From: a virus
Length of the DNA: 64,000 nucleotides
Strand: one strand, 5' to 3'
Virus record (IMG/VR): IMGVR_UViG_3300020192_000279
Span: 43,016 to 107,015 of that record
Shown: positions 17,738-26,330 of the stretch, in pieces
How positions within the stretch are numbered: the stretch's first letter is position 1
Layout: each line of letters opens with the position of its first letter
Notes under the pieces: generated by a model
The model's input: the letters and a program-made list of their open reading frames with translations, nothing else
Database searches by the model: none
Told to the model about the DNA's origin: nothing
Made by a program: the position numbers and the translations under genes

Positions 17738-19192
17738 ATGGCGAGAGAAACTGGTGACTTGTGGCCGCAGTCTAGTGGTTCTGCATCTTTAGGTGCGGAG
17801 ATGAGTAATGGTGGATTTACTGGAGCGATACGTCCATTCGCTCATGTACATATGTACAGTGGTATATTTCATAATTCACTTGTTAATAGTTCTGGTATCA
17901 TTAGATTAGATAAAGGCAAGGGATTTTTTAATGCACTTGCTCCATCTTTTTCATTTTCTTTTAATGGCGGGAAGAATTTTCCGTTGGAAATTGGTGGTGC
18001 TTCATCACAACCAGTATCAGAAGCTGCGTATATTGAGACACCAAGAGGAGACTTGCGTCTTACTGCAAGCGGCACTTTAACGCTTTTAAGTCTTAATAGC
18101 GACATTGGCGTTCTAACAAGTAATGGAAGTGTTGCAATTCAGACTATTGGTACTGGTAACGAAATCCATTCCATTAAAGGTTTTATTTCATTACAGACTT
18201 TGACTGGGGATATAGTCATTAATAGTGCTGGCAGTGCTACACTACAAGCTTTTAGTAATAGCGGTGTTCTACTTTATCAGTTTGGTCCATACCAATCTTG
18301 GTACATGAAGACTACCCACGCTAACACTGGCGGTCCATTCAACGATGGCTACTGGCCTATTGCTCACTCGGGTAACGTTAGTCAAATGATCAATCAGGCC
18401 GTACTCGGCCTGAGCAGCGGATTGCAGGTCGCCTATAATGGTGGTCGTCGTATCATCACGAACAGTACAATAGGCGACCTGGAGTTCGTCTCCGATACAG
18501 CCAAGACTAAGTTCGCTGGTACGACTCGTGCATCATTGAATATGTCTGGTGTATTGACACGTCCTAGTACGTCGCTTGAAATTGGCGATATGTGGATGTA
18601 TGATAACAGTGCTATTGAGGCACTTGGCAATAATACAAATGCCTCTAGTCGTGCTGAGTCTACCGCTAAGGCTCTTGGATTAGCTACGCTATGTTATAAC
18701 ACTGGTTCTGGCGTCATTAATGTCTCGAATGGATCGGGCATTGTTCAGTACTTTAATACCGGCACCATGCAGGTGACTTTAGTTGCTCAGGTCATTCCGT
18801 TCAATACGGACTTTCCTATTAGTGACAGGAATTATGGACTCGGTACTGGTTCTGCTAGCGGTCAAGTGACTATCTTTTCGCCAGGGCTCTATCGTGCAAC
18901 CTATAAAATTCTATTGAACAAGACAGTCGGCACTACTCCACAAACTTGTATTATAAGTGCACGCCAAAATGGTAGCAATCTTTTGGGATCTGCTACTAGT
19001 ACATTCCATTTCGATAATACAACAGCGGCTCAAAATGCTGGTAGTGCTGTCGTGTTATTTAATGCAAACGCTGGAGACACTTTTGACATAACTGTATTAT
19101 CAAGTCTTGATGGAGCGAACAACGTTACTCTCGGTGTTCGTGGTGCCTTAGTGCAGATTGATAAAATTGGCCCCAAACGTGGAAGGTTCTAA
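17738..19192 (+). CDS. Large fibre or spike protein with C1q/TNF-like C-terminal domain
   Basis: 484 aa from the ATG at 17738. N-terminal attachment module GDLWPQSSGSASLGAE ... FAHVHMYSGIFH shared with the preceding protein; a beta-repeat shaft (about residues 100-190); and a C-terminal 140 residues with the strand pattern of C1q/TNF-like trimer heads (FNTDFPISDRNYGLG, GQVTIFSPGLYRATYKILL, GAVVLFNANAGDTFDI-like). A trimeric receptor-binding tip is likely. Confidence 0.65.
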   Translation: MARETGDLWPQSSGSASLGAEMSNGGFTGAIRPFAHVHMYSGIFHNSLVNSSGIIRLDKGKGFFNALAPSFSFSFNGGKNFPLEIGGASSQPVSEAAYIETPRGDLRLTASGTLTLLSLNSDIGVLTSNGSVAIQTIGTGNEIHSIKGFISLQTLTGDIVINSAGSATLQAFSNSGVLLYQFGPYQSWYMKTTHANTGGPFNDGYWPIAHSGNVSQMINQAVLGLSSGLQVAYNGGRRIITNSTIGDLEFVSDTAKTKFAGTTRASLNMSGVLTRPSTSLEIGDMWMYDNSAIEALGNNTNASSRAESTAKALGLATLCYNTGSGVINVSNGSGIVQYFNTGTMQVTLVAQVIPFNTDFPISDRNYGLGTGSASGQVTIFSPGLYRATYKILLNKTVGTTPQTCIISARQNGSNLLGSATSTFHFDNTTAAQNAGSAVVLFNANAGDTFDITVLSSLDGANNVTLGVRGALVQIDKIGPKRGRF

Positions 19193-19193
19193 T

Positions 19194-19517
19194 ATGTTTG
19201 CCGAAACCATTACAAGCTTTGGTGATATTGTAAGTATACTGGTGCAACAATACGGCATTACAGGGCTAGCATTTGGTGGACTCTTGTGGCTTCTATGGAA
19301 GAACAAGAAGGACGCTGACGTGCGTATCACAGAGCTTGAGCGTGCAGCAGACTCTTATCAGTCTGGTCAAGTTGCCAACTACAAAGAGATGATCATAGAA
19401 TATGTTGATCTCGTTAAGGGGAACACAGACATGCTCGCTAAGCTAACTACCTGTCTTGAGTCAATGAATAATACTCTACTTAGGCTAGAAGATAAGAAGC
19501 AAGAAAAGCAAGAATAG
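19194..19517 (+). CDS. Single-pass membrane protein, holin- or spanin-like
   Basis: 107 aa from the ATG at 19194. One transmembrane helix (GITGLAFGGLLWLLWK, residues 21-36) followed by a charged coiled-coil tail. Last gene of the structural block, where lysis genes are common, but no lysin is next to it. Could be a holin, an i-spanin or a tail-associated membrane factor. Confidence 0.55.
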   Translation: MFAETITSFGDIVSILVQQYGITGLAFGGLLWLLWKNKKDADVRITELERAADSYQSGQVANYKEMIIEYVDLVKGNTDMLAKLTTCLESMNNTLLRLEDKKQEKQE

Positions 19518-19525
19518 AAACACTC

Positions 19526-19546
19526 GGGGCCGCGATAAGCGGCCCC
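19526..19546. terminator. Bidirectional terminator between convergent genes
   Basis: Perfect 8-bp stem GGGGCCGC / GCGGCCCC with loop GATAA, followed on the + strand by GGTTGTTTT. It sits exactly between the rightward block ending at 19517 and the leftward gene ending at 19554, so it can stop both. Confidence 0.8.
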
Positions 19547-19553
19547 GGTTGTT

Positions 19554-19793
19554 TTACACGATGTTTGGTTTGGCGTTGTTAGGATCGCCTCGCTTCTCGA
19601 TCCTCTCTTTGTCCGCAGCTACACTCGCTTCGGGCGTCATTACGCACGCACCAAACGGTTTACGTTCTGGGCGTCCAAAGAAGGCCATGATCTCAGTCCT
19701 GAGACTTGCACGCACCTCTTGTGGTACATTGAATTGTTCTAAGCGTTCACGCAGAATGCGATCCAGCGTGAGTCCATTGTCATTACTGTTCAT
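19554..19793 (-). CDS. Hypothetical protein
   Basis: 79 aa, last gene of the leftward operon. Helical N-terminal part (LTLDRILRERLEQFNVPQEVR) and a basic, Pro-rich second half. Overlaps the upstream gene by 11 bp. No family recognised. Confidence 0.55.
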   Translation of the reverse strand: MNSNDNGLTLDRILRERLEQFNVPQEVRASLRTEIMAFFGRPERKPFGACVMTPEASVAADKERIEKRGDPNNAKPNIV

Positions 19794-20289
19794 TTTTCCA
19801 CATTCTTTTAAAGCGGTTGATAGTACGTCTCTTGAATGAGCGTGCTTGATCTTTATCTATCTTATCTAGTTTGGCAGCCAACTCACTAACCTTTGAGTGG
19901 TCCTTGGGAGCCAATAGATCCTCTCCATCCCTAACCTTTGCCTTAACATATTCGGCTGTCTTCTTACGAAAGAAGACGAGCGATCGAATAGTGGGCACCA
20001 ATTCACGACGAATAGTTTGTTGCCACCTGCGACAAGTATCGTCGAGCGGCGGGACCTGACTGTTAAGTTCATCTATGATTCGCGAGTCATTGTATACCAT
20101 CACGTCACCCTGAATGCCTTGTTTTCGAGCCACTTCCTTGAGGGCTAGAAATAACACCTTATAGGTGTGGTGAATCTCATTAAAGATAGGATGGCCACGT
20201 TCATCCGTTGCCGGGGTGCATTTGAAGCTAGCTTCAACGCCTTCCCCGGCAACATAGTAACCATCTTTGGTAACAAAGACCGTGATCAT
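19783..20289 (-). CDS. RNase H-like fold protein, probably inactive
   Basis: 168 aa. The order of elements fits RNase HI: a first strand FVTKDGYYVAGEG, helix A with TYKVLFLALKEVARKQG, strand VMVYNDSRIIDELN, then a helix and RSLVFFRKKTAEYVKAKV. The first catalytic Asp appears replaced by Thr and other acidic positions are not obvious, so activity is doubtful. A basic C-terminal tail (RSFKRRTINRFKR) may bind nucleic acid. Fold call is by pattern only. Confidence 0.45.
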   Translation of the reverse strand: MITVFVTKDGYYVAGEGVEASFKCTPATDERGHPIFNEIHHTYKVLFLALKEVARKQGIQGDVMVYNDSRIIDELNSQVPPLDDTCRRWQQTIRRELVPTIRSLVFFRKKTAEYVKAKVRDGEDLLAPKDHSKVSELAAKLDKIDKDQARSFKRRTINRFKRMWKNEQ

Positions 20290-20816
20290 TGTGCCGAACG
20301 ACAGAAGTCAGCTTTCATTTCCGTAGCCTGTGCTTGCTCGACTGGCGTAACTACGCCAGCAGTGCGTAGAGCGTTAGCAACAATAGTCAGTACTTCTTGG
20401 GTACGTGGCGAGAGTTCAAACACATTCGTCTCGGGATTCAACCATTCCAAGGCACCACGAGCTAGCAATTCTTGTTCGACAACAAGCAAGATGAATTCAA
20501 CTTCATCATTATCAAAGCCAGCCTTACGAAGAGCCGGAACAATCAAGGACTTCACTCCACCAGCAATGGGTTCGCCCTTAATGCCATCAATGATTGCGGC
20601 CACAACGCCGAGTTGATCATGAGTGACAAGGTCCTCCTGTAGAAGGCGGGTAGCACCAATCTTCACACCCAACTGAATGTACAGCTTCCACTTGCTGTAT
20701 TCAAGTTCGGTCATCTCTTCAATCTGCTTAACTCCACCCCCTCCGGTGTTGACGCACGATACGAATCCGCTCGATAGAGCGGCACAAAATACCAACACTG
20801 TTACAATTTTCTTCAT
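20286..20816 (-). CDS. Putative lipoprotein
   Basis: 176 aa. N-terminal signal KKIVTVLVFCAALSSGFVSC with Cys20 in a lipobox-like FVSC, then a Gly-rich linker and a mostly helical domain. It could be an outer-face lipoprotein such as an o-spanin or a superinfection-exclusion factor; it is longer than usual o-spanins. Overlaps both neighbours by 4 bp. Confidence 0.6.
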   Translation of the reverse strand: MKKIVTVLVFCAALSSGFVSCVNTGGGGVKQIEEMTELEYSKWKLYIQLGVKIGATRLLQEDLVTHDQLGVVAAIIDGIKGEPIAGGVKSLIVPALRKAGFDNDEVEFILLVVEQELLARGALEWLNPETNVFELSPRTQEVLTIVANALRTAGVVTPVEQAQATEMKADFCRSAQ

Positions 20817-21403
20817 GATTCATTCTTCTTTCGAGCTACTGGACTGTGACCTTCTCGGGTGTCGGTTGGAGCCCTTGCACCCAAGAACGCCGCCTTTTCT
20901 TCTACTGTTTTTTCATTGATACGCTTACGGCAGTCTCTACACGTACGGTAGATATGACGTCTACCATCCTTCATGGTTGTATTGATGGGACTTTTATTGA
21001 TGTGTAAACATTTACCATCTACTGCCATTCCTGGCAAAATGATATCTTGATCTTCTGATATTTCACGAGGATCTGTGTCAACGCCTTCCTCGATCATCTC
21101 TCGTTTCTTTGCAGTAACAAAACTAGCATCGTCTTCACGAGGAGAGTCATCATCCAGGTCAGCAAATGTACGCCGACCTGGATTTTCGGAATGGCTCTGG
21201 CGGGCACCGCCAACAAAGTCCCAGTCCTCGGGCAACAAGTTGCCCGAGACAAGCTGTTGCTCAAGTTTTGCGGCTGCTGCCGCAGAGAGTTCGTATGTGC
21301 GACCAGTCTTCTTGCCGCTTTTCTTTATAACCAACGTGACTGTATCGGCGGGATCATATTCCTGCTTGGTTAAATCACATTCTTGAACAACACGTCTTGC
21401 CAT
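20813..21403 (-). CDS. Hypothetical protein with Lsr2-like N-terminus and zinc motif
   Basis: 196 aa. The first 50 residues (VVQECDLTKQEYDPADTV, then GRTYELSAAAAAKLEQQL) follow the strand-strand-helix of the actinobacterial Lsr2 dimerisation domain. A C-terminal CRDCRKRINEK may be part of a zinc site. The middle is acidic and disordered. If the similarity is real it points to an actinobacterial host and a DNA-binding role. Confidence 0.45.
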   Translation of the reverse strand: MARRVVQECDLTKQEYDPADTVTLVIKKSGKKTGRTYELSAAAAAKLEQQLVSGNLLPEDWDFVGGARQSHSENPGRRTFADLDDDSPREDDASFVTAKKREMIEEGVDTDPREISEDQDIILPGMAVDGKCLHINKSPINTTMKDGRRHIYRTCRDCRKRINEKTVEEKAAFLGARAPTDTREGHSPVARKKNES

Positions 21404-22092
21404 TACGGTAAATCCTGACTTCTGTATGCTTCGTATCTACGAAGAACTTCCTTAACGATTGGTGAGCGTTGAACCGTCTCAATATTCTCCATTGAGATTA
21501 CACCCACTCCTGGTACCCCATCTAGTACGTTGATTGCCTCAATCAAAGCACTGTTTTCTGGACGAATGTCGCACTGATCCATATCGCCAGCAATTACTAG
21601 CTTGGAATGCTTACCAACTCTAGTAAGTAACATCTTCATAGCGTCACCATCCAGAGGAACGTTTTGTGCTTCCTCTACGATAATGAAGCAGTTGTTGAAT
21701 GAGCGTCCACGACACAGACTTAAGACCGTGAACTCAAACTTGTCACGAACGATGTTGTTAATGTCTTGTTCATTTTGAAACATAAGACGCATGTTGTCTC
21801 TTAGACCTAGAACATACGGCGTTACCTTTTCATCAACTGTACCCGGCAGAGCACCAAGTTTTTCTCCAGTATTGGATTGAATATATGGACGAACGATCAC
21901 AATGCGTTGAATGCCGCCTCTTTTGGGGGCATTCATCATCATGGTCAATGCCTTATTGACCGCCAAGAATGTCTTTCCTGTACCGGCATAGCCGTTACAG
22001 ATAGTGATAATGTTTCGATCTAGTGAATCTTGATACTCTTCTTGTCCTGGTGCTGGTTGAGCGGGAACAAATCGGATTTCACTTTTTTGCAT
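21403..22092 (-). CDS. phoH: PhoH-like ATPase
   Basis: 229 aa, normal for phage PhoH. Walker A GYAGTGKTF, the PhoH-typical IVIVRPYIQSNTGEKLGALPG, Walker B FIIVEEAQNV and a sensor motif VIAGDMDQCD. Predicted ATPase/helicase linked to RNA metabolism or phosphate stress; widespread in large phages, role in infection unknown. Short gap to def upstream. Confidence 0.9.
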   Translation of the reverse strand: MQKSEIRFVPAQPAPGQEEYQDSLDRNIITICNGYAGTGKTFLAVNKALTMMMNAPKRGGIQRIVIVRPYIQSNTGEKLGALPGTVDEKVTPYVLGLRDNMRLMFQNEQDINNIVRDKFEFTVLSLCRGRSFNNCFIIVEEAQNVPLDGDAMKMLLTRVGKHSKLVIAGDMDQCDIRPENSALIEAINVLDGVPGVGVISMENIETVQRSPIVKEVLRRYEAYRSQDLP

Positions 22093-22095
22093 CTA

Positions 22096-22713
22096 TCATC
22101 CTCTATTGGCCCTACGAGAAGCTTTTGCTTTCTTGTTTTGGGCACGACGATCCGCAATAACCTTGCGACGGTGGGGGGTAAGTTTCATGCCAAACTTCGT
22201 TTGGCTAACTTGTACTGACATTTCATTCTCAAGGTGATGAGAAATGATCGTACCATTCAGGTGGTCCATTTCATGCATCACACATCTTGCCCAAAAACCC
22301 TTGAATACTTCCGTCTTGACCTCGCCGTCAAGCTCGTGATATTGAAGAGTAATTTGCTTTGGTCTTTTAATCATTGCACCAAATCCAGGAAGTGACAGGC
22401 ATGCTTCGCCGTCCTTCTTCGTCTCGCGACTACGCGAGATAACTGCCGGATTAATGAATGCACGATTCACGCCCTTTTCGCGAAGCAAGAAGATCCGTTT
22501 AGGATAGCCTACCTGTACGGCGGCTAAACCTGCGGCTTGTTCTCCAAGCACATCAAGGACAGCATCCATTTTGCCAATGACGGCTGCATCAGTATCATTA
22601 ATGGGTAAGCTACATGGTTGCGACGCACCTTCAAGCAAAGGCCAGCGTTCTTGATCTTGGGGCGTGATTATCACTGATTCTTGTGTTGATGATTCCATAC
22701 TCGATTGATCCAT
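22096..22713 (-). CDS. def: Peptide deformylase
   Basis: 205 aa. Removes the formyl group from nascent N-terminal Met. All three motifs are present: GLAAVQVG (motif 1), EACLSLPG (motif 2, variant of EGCLS) with the metal Cys, and HEMDHLNG (motif 3, two metal His and the catalytic Glu). A 30-residue basic tail (RRAQNKKAKASRR) is an extension that could bind the ribosome. An internal ATG at 22698 is an alternative start. The upstream HNH gene overlaps its 5' end by 43 bp. Confidence 0.9.
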   Translation of the reverse strand: MDQSSMESSTQESVIITPQDQERWPLLEGASQPCSLPINDTDAAVIGKMDAVLDVLGEQAAGLAAVQVGYPKRIFLLREKGVNRAFINPAVISRSRETKKDGEACLSLPGFGAMIKRPKQITLQYHELDGEVKTEVFKGFWARCVMHEMDHLNGTIISHHLENEMSVQVSQTKFGMKLTPHRRKVIADRRAQNKKAKASRRANRG

Positions 22714-23342
22714 TTCAAAAATTCCTCGGTTGTCTTGACGTGCTTCCCGTAATTACAATCTTTACAAGATGTCACACAGTTGTCTAGTGAATAGCCAAGA
22801 TTACTATCAATCCTGTCAATGCCGTTTGTCCGAATCAGACCATCCTCGTGACGCCGCTTGGCTTGTTCTGACCGAACTTGTTTGTATCTAGTCTTATTAA
22901 AGACGTTTTGTGCTATTGATGGAAGAGCACCACAATAATAACAACTTGAAAAAATGAAGCGTTCAAACTCGTCTTTTGTTAATGACCAAGACAAGTGTCT
23001 TTTTTCTGCTCCGCCTTTGTAGCGGGACATGTAGTTATTGATATTTGTTTCTTTAGGATCTCTTGAAAAGAGAGGAGCGTGAACACGCCATTGACATCCA
23101 CATGACCTATTGGGTGTTCTACGAATTTGCCTGCTGTCTAAGATGATTTCATTGCCACAATCACATCTCGCCTGCCATTGCACGTACTTATCATTCTTGA
23201 CAAGTTTTTGATCATCGGATACACGCCCTAAGATGGTCATATATCCAATACGCTTTCCTGTATAATCTATTGCTTTGTGTGCCACATCAAGTAGTACACT
23301 ATTAGCACGCGGCATGAGTGTGATATTAGGACAGAATCTCAT
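22671..23342 (-). CDS. HNH homing-type endonuclease with N-terminal zinc ribbon
   Basis: 223 aa from the ATG at 23342, which has AAGGAAG upstream; an ATG at 23315 is possible. The N-terminal module has ARCDCGNEI and RSCGC; the catalytic core has CYYCGALPS, NGIDRIDSNLGYSLDN and CKDCNYGKH. It is wedged between map and def, overlapping both. Same family as the genes at 2424 and 3411, but on the opposite strand and in a different operon, so the element has spread within the genome. Confidence 0.78.
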   Translation of the reverse strand: MRFCPNITLMPRANSVLLDVAHKAIDYTGKRIGYMTILGRVSDDQKLVKNDKYVQWQARCDCGNEIILDSRQIRRTPNRSCGCQWRVHAPLFSRDPKETNINNYMSRYKGGAEKRHLSWSLTKDEFERFIFSSCYYCGALPSIAQNVFNKTRYKQVRSEQAKRRHEDGLIRTNGIDRIDSNLGYSLDNCVTSCKDCNYGKHVKTTEEFLKWINRVWNHQHKNQ

Positions 23343-24102
23343 AGCCATCTTCCTTGACAAGGATACATCTTTCCGAATGAGCAACCCATGATCCGTCTTT
23401 AGAGCGTGCCGTCCAGCCATCATCACCAATCACAAACTCTGTTGATCCGAATGTCACAACTGGTTCGAGACAAATAATATCGCCGGTCTTAAGCTTATAC
23501 GCAGCATACTCTCTTTCAAGTTGCCACTGCTTAATCTTAGAGAGCGATCTATCTATTCCATTGGGGATAAAGGGCTCTTCATGTAATGTTCGCCCTATCT
23601 TATGACCACCCCAAGCAAGACATATATTGACGCCTAATGCAGCGGCTCTAGCCTCAGCAACTCTAGCTATTTCAAGTAAACTAACGCCATCTTTAAGCAC
23701 AGACATCTCAGCTTCTAATACACCCTCTACAGCAGTAATGAGACGTTCTTGAAAAGGAAAAAATGTAGGGCGTGTTACATCAGAAACGATGCGGGTGCGT
23801 GCAGAGTCCACACACCATCCTTCATAGCTACAGCCCACGTCTACGGTGAGTAGATCGCCGTCTTTTAGAACGTAGTTGTTCGGGACGCCGTGTACGACAA
23901 CATCGTTAGGCGATAAGCAGCAGACTCCTGTGAAGCCGCGATAGCCCTTAAAGATTGGTACACATCCAAATATAGCGAAGTGTTGCTCTATCGCGTCGTT
24001 AATCTCTAAGAGAGTTGTTCCCGGAACGGCATAGCTAAATCCTAATTCAATAGCTATGCGATTGATTTCACCGGCGTGGCGAGTAGCTTCGAGTCTATCC
24101 AT
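23326..24102 (-). CDS. map: Methionine aminopeptidase
   Basis: 258 aa from the ATG at 24102. Removes N-terminal Met after deformylation. Metal ligands visible: VDVGCSYEGWCVDSART (two Asp), GHKIGRTLHEEP (His) and LEPVV (Glu), plus a distal NDVVVHGVPN with the substrate His. Type I by length and spacing. Encoded in the same leftward unit as def, so both N-terminal processing steps are supplied together. Overlaps the UDG gene by 8 bp. Confidence 0.88.
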   Translation of the reverse strand: MDRLEATRHAGEINRIAIELGFSYAVPGTTLLEINDAIEQHFAIFGCVPIFKGYRGFTGVCCLSPNDVVVHGVPNNYVLKDGDLLTVDVGCSYEGWCVDSARTRIVSDVTRPTFFPFQERLITAVEGVLEAEMSVLKDGVSLLEIARVAEARAAALGVNICLAWGGHKIGRTLHEEPFIPNGIDRSLSKIKQWQLEREYAAYKLKTGDIICLEPVVTFGSTEFVIGDDGWTARSKDGSWVAHSERCILVKEDGYEILS

Positions 24103-24694
24103 GTTCGTCAACCCAATACTTGATCTTTCGCCAGTGTGACAGCGTTTCACGGTAAGCCTTTTCAGGACTTTTCAAGTGAAACGATGGGTGGTAAGTCACA
24201 ATAACCTTAGAAGCGTAGCCATCTACAGTGTAATTCAGCCAGCCGTCTTTATTGGACAGCTTATCAAAGAAAAACCGATTCAATGCACCCTTAATTGGCT
24301 CGCCTCTAAATTGTTCAAGTGCAGATCGTCCAAGCAATACTATTAACTTGGGACGCAGCAACTTGATCTGTAGGTCGAGCCGCCATTTACACGAGTCCAT
24401 TTCTTCTTTTCGAGGCGTTCTGTCATTAGGTGTACGACATAGAACCGTGTTTGTGATATAGACATCTTGACGTGTCACGCCAAGGTAACTAAGGATTGAG
24501 TCTAATTTTTGTCCAGCTTTTCCTAGAAAAGGAATGCCCTCCAGGTCCTCTTCTTCGCCAGGGGCTTCTCCAACAATCAAAATCAATGGTTCGTGTGAGC
24601 CTGATCCGAATACAACCTTCTTGCGGGTTTTACATAGGTCGCAAGATCCGCACGAAGACATCTGTTCTTGAAGAGCATCAAGCCGAGCATTCAT
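24095..24694 (-). CDS. udg: Uracil-DNA glycosylase, family 4
   Basis: 199 aa. Excises uracil from DNA. Family 4 marks: CGSCDLCKTRKKVVFGSG with Fe-S cysteines at the N-terminus, GEAPGEEEDLEGIPFLGKAGQ (motif A), ITNTVLCRTPNDR with a further Cys, and VTYHPSFHLK (motif B). Overlaps flanking genes by 4-8 bp. Confidence 0.88.
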   Translation of the reverse strand: MNARLDALQEQMSSCGSCDLCKTRKKVVFGSGSHEPLILIVGEAPGEEEDLEGIPFLGKAGQKLDSILSYLGVTRQDVYITNTVLCRTPNDRTPRKEEMDSCKWRLDLQIKLLRPKLIVLLGRSALEQFRGEPIKGALNRFFFDKLSNKDGWLNYTVDGYASKVIVTYHPSFHLKSPEKAYRETLSHWRKIKYWVDEHG

Positions 24695-25629
24695 ACATTA
24701 TGTCCCGTGAACAACTCGTTAGTCCAATTGCCCTTAGTCTTTCTTCGCAGTGCGTCTCCACCGAAGTGAAGTAAGTTCATCATGGAGTCGGCTGATGCTG
24801 CGATACGACCTTCAATCGTCTTGATGTCTGTCATTTCATTGCAAGAGTTTTCAAGAGCTTGCTTCTTAGCTTCCGGCACTTGTATTTCAAGGTCATTCTC
24901 AACGTGAATCATTAGATGATCCACATAGCGGGCACTTGCACGATTGATACCTGTCATATAGAATGCGTCCTTCGGACGCAGGTAGCCATTCACATAGCAG
25001 GTTGACGTGTGCCAGCCGATGTTGCGGAAGATACAGGCTGCCATGACCAGTGAAATGTTCAGGGGGGTTTCAGATTCTTTTGCCTGTACGGCCATCACCT
25101 TGGCTAATCGTAGCGAGCCAGCGACGTGTACTAAAAGACCGCCGCGATAAGCCAGGGGGCCGCTCAAGCCATAGGGGCTAGTCTTGAGAGCGTGTAGCAT
25201 ATCGAGACGATGAATAGCGTTACCCACGACATTGCGGTAGTGCTCATCAGCCATTGTCTCGAAGGCTTCTTCAACGTCTGCTGCACACGCAGCCAGAGCG
25301 GCGTCACTCATGCCCTTCACATAGTCGTGAATATTGAGGGGCGTATCTACCTCAACGACCTTACTGGCGTCTACAGAGAACTCTAGGTCGTCCTTGTAGG
25401 GCTTTAACTCTACTGCCATACGATAATACTGACCTTCAACTAAGGTGCTGTCGTAATTCCATACGACACCTTCAATTTCTCCAGTAATATCTCGAAGCGT
25501 TGCCTTGGCGAATCTACTGCCAGAGGTCGTTAGCATGGCTTCATTTTGCGTAACCTTTTGAACAAGAAAGATCTGTCGGTAACGACCAGCTTTCAAGTCC
25601 TTGATCGCAACATACGTTTCAGTATTCAT
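24691..25629 (-). CDS. YhaM-like OB-fold/HD-domain protein, catalytic site degenerate
   Basis: 312 aa from the ATG at 25629. The N-terminal 100 residues match an OB-fold like that of YhaM 3'-5' exonucleases (FLVQKVTQNEAMLTTSGSRF, LRDITGEIEGVVWN). The C-terminal part has the HD-domain helix order (GLLVHVAGSLRLAKVMAV, VMAACIFRNIGWH), but where HD-family proteins have HDIGK it reads FRNIGWH. The metal site is therefore probably lost and a binding or regulatory role is likely. Confidence 0.6.
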   Translation of the reverse strand: MNTETYVAIKDLKAGRYRQIFLVQKVTQNEAMLTTSGSRFAKATLRDITGEIEGVVWNYDSTLVEGQYYRMAVELKPYKDDLEFSVDASKVVEVDTPLNIHDYVKGMSDAALAACAADVEEAFETMADEHYRNVVGNAIHRLDMLHALKTSPYGLSGPLAYRGGLLVHVAGSLRLAKVMAVQAKESETPLNISLVMAACIFRNIGWHTSTCYVNGYLRPKDAFYMTGINRASARYVDHLMIHVENDLEIQVPEAKKQALENSCNEMTDIKTIEGRIAASADSMMNLLHFGGDALRRKTKGNWTNELFTGHNV

Positions 25630-25831
25630 ATCTGTTGCGTCTGCCACCCTGCGTTCGATCATCCCCCTGTTTACAGGTTGGGCATCGAGCGACCTTGCGG
25701 GTAATGATGTAGATTTCATCTGGCTGTTCTCTTTCTGAACCTGGATTAAGGATGACCTTCAATTGTCCGCCGTAGTAACAGCCGCGACACTTGCCGCATT
25801 CAATAAGAGTGATAGTCTTAGGCGTTTTCAT
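25619..25831 (-). CDS. Small zinc-ribbon protein
   Basis: 70 aa with CGKCRGCYYGG near residue 12 and CPTC near residue 49, a CxxC pair plus an extra Cys. Overlaps both the YhaM-like gene and the sigma factor gene. Could be a transcription or translation cofactor; no family recognised. Confidence 0.6.
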   Translation of the reverse strand: MKTPKTITLIECGKCRGCYYGGQLKVILNPGSEREQPDEIYIITRKVARCPTCKQGDDRTQGGRRNRYEY

Positions 25832-26330
25832 GACTCAATCTCTTTTCCAGCAACCTGACGAGTCGTTTGATATGCGTGGCCACACCCTGATGTGAGATGT
25901 CACTTGACTCCGCTATCTTTCGAAACGACTTACCTTTGACATAGTACTCGATTAAGAAGTGTGCGTTTGGCTCTTCCGCAACCGCACTAAAAATAGAATC
26001 CATAAGCTCGCTTTCTTCAAGTGAGTTGTCTACATAGCCGGGTTCGAGCGTAGCGTCAAGCTCTAAACGATTATCGGAGATGCGAGTCCTTTCAAGAATA
26101 TAGCGTAGCATACGTCCACGCATATACAAATAAGCGAAGGTCGTGAACTTAGCTTTTGTTGAGTCATAGTTTTTGACTGCACTAAGCAGGCCAACCCACG
26201 CCTCTTGTTCAAGGTCTTCGTACGTAATTAGTGGATCTTTTCTTGCGTACACAAGGAATGGACGTATAATACTACTGATTAGTGCGTCCCATTCACATTT
26301 TGGCAAAGAGCCTAAAGTTTTATCGTTCAT
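25818..26330 (-). CDS. RNA polymerase sigma factor, sigma70/ECF-like
   Basis: 170 aa from the ATG at 26330 (an ATG at 26339 is possible). Region 2 is clear: YEDLEQEAWVGLLSAVKNYD and FTTFAYLYMRGRMLRYI, the RNAP-binding and -10 recognition helices. Region 4 is a helix-turn-helix (GKSFRKIAESSDISHQGVATHIKRLV). Regions 1 and 3 are missing, as in ECF-like factors. It could direct host RNA polymerase to phage promoters. Confidence 0.8.
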   Translation of the reverse strand: MNDKTLGSLPKCEWDALISSIIRPFLVYARKDPLITYEDLEQEAWVGLLSAVKNYDSTKAKFTTFAYLYMRGRMLRYILERTRISDNRLELDATLEPGYVDNSLEESELMDSIFSAVAEEPNAHFLIEYYVKGKSFRKIAESSDISHQGVATHIKRLVRLLEKRLSHENA

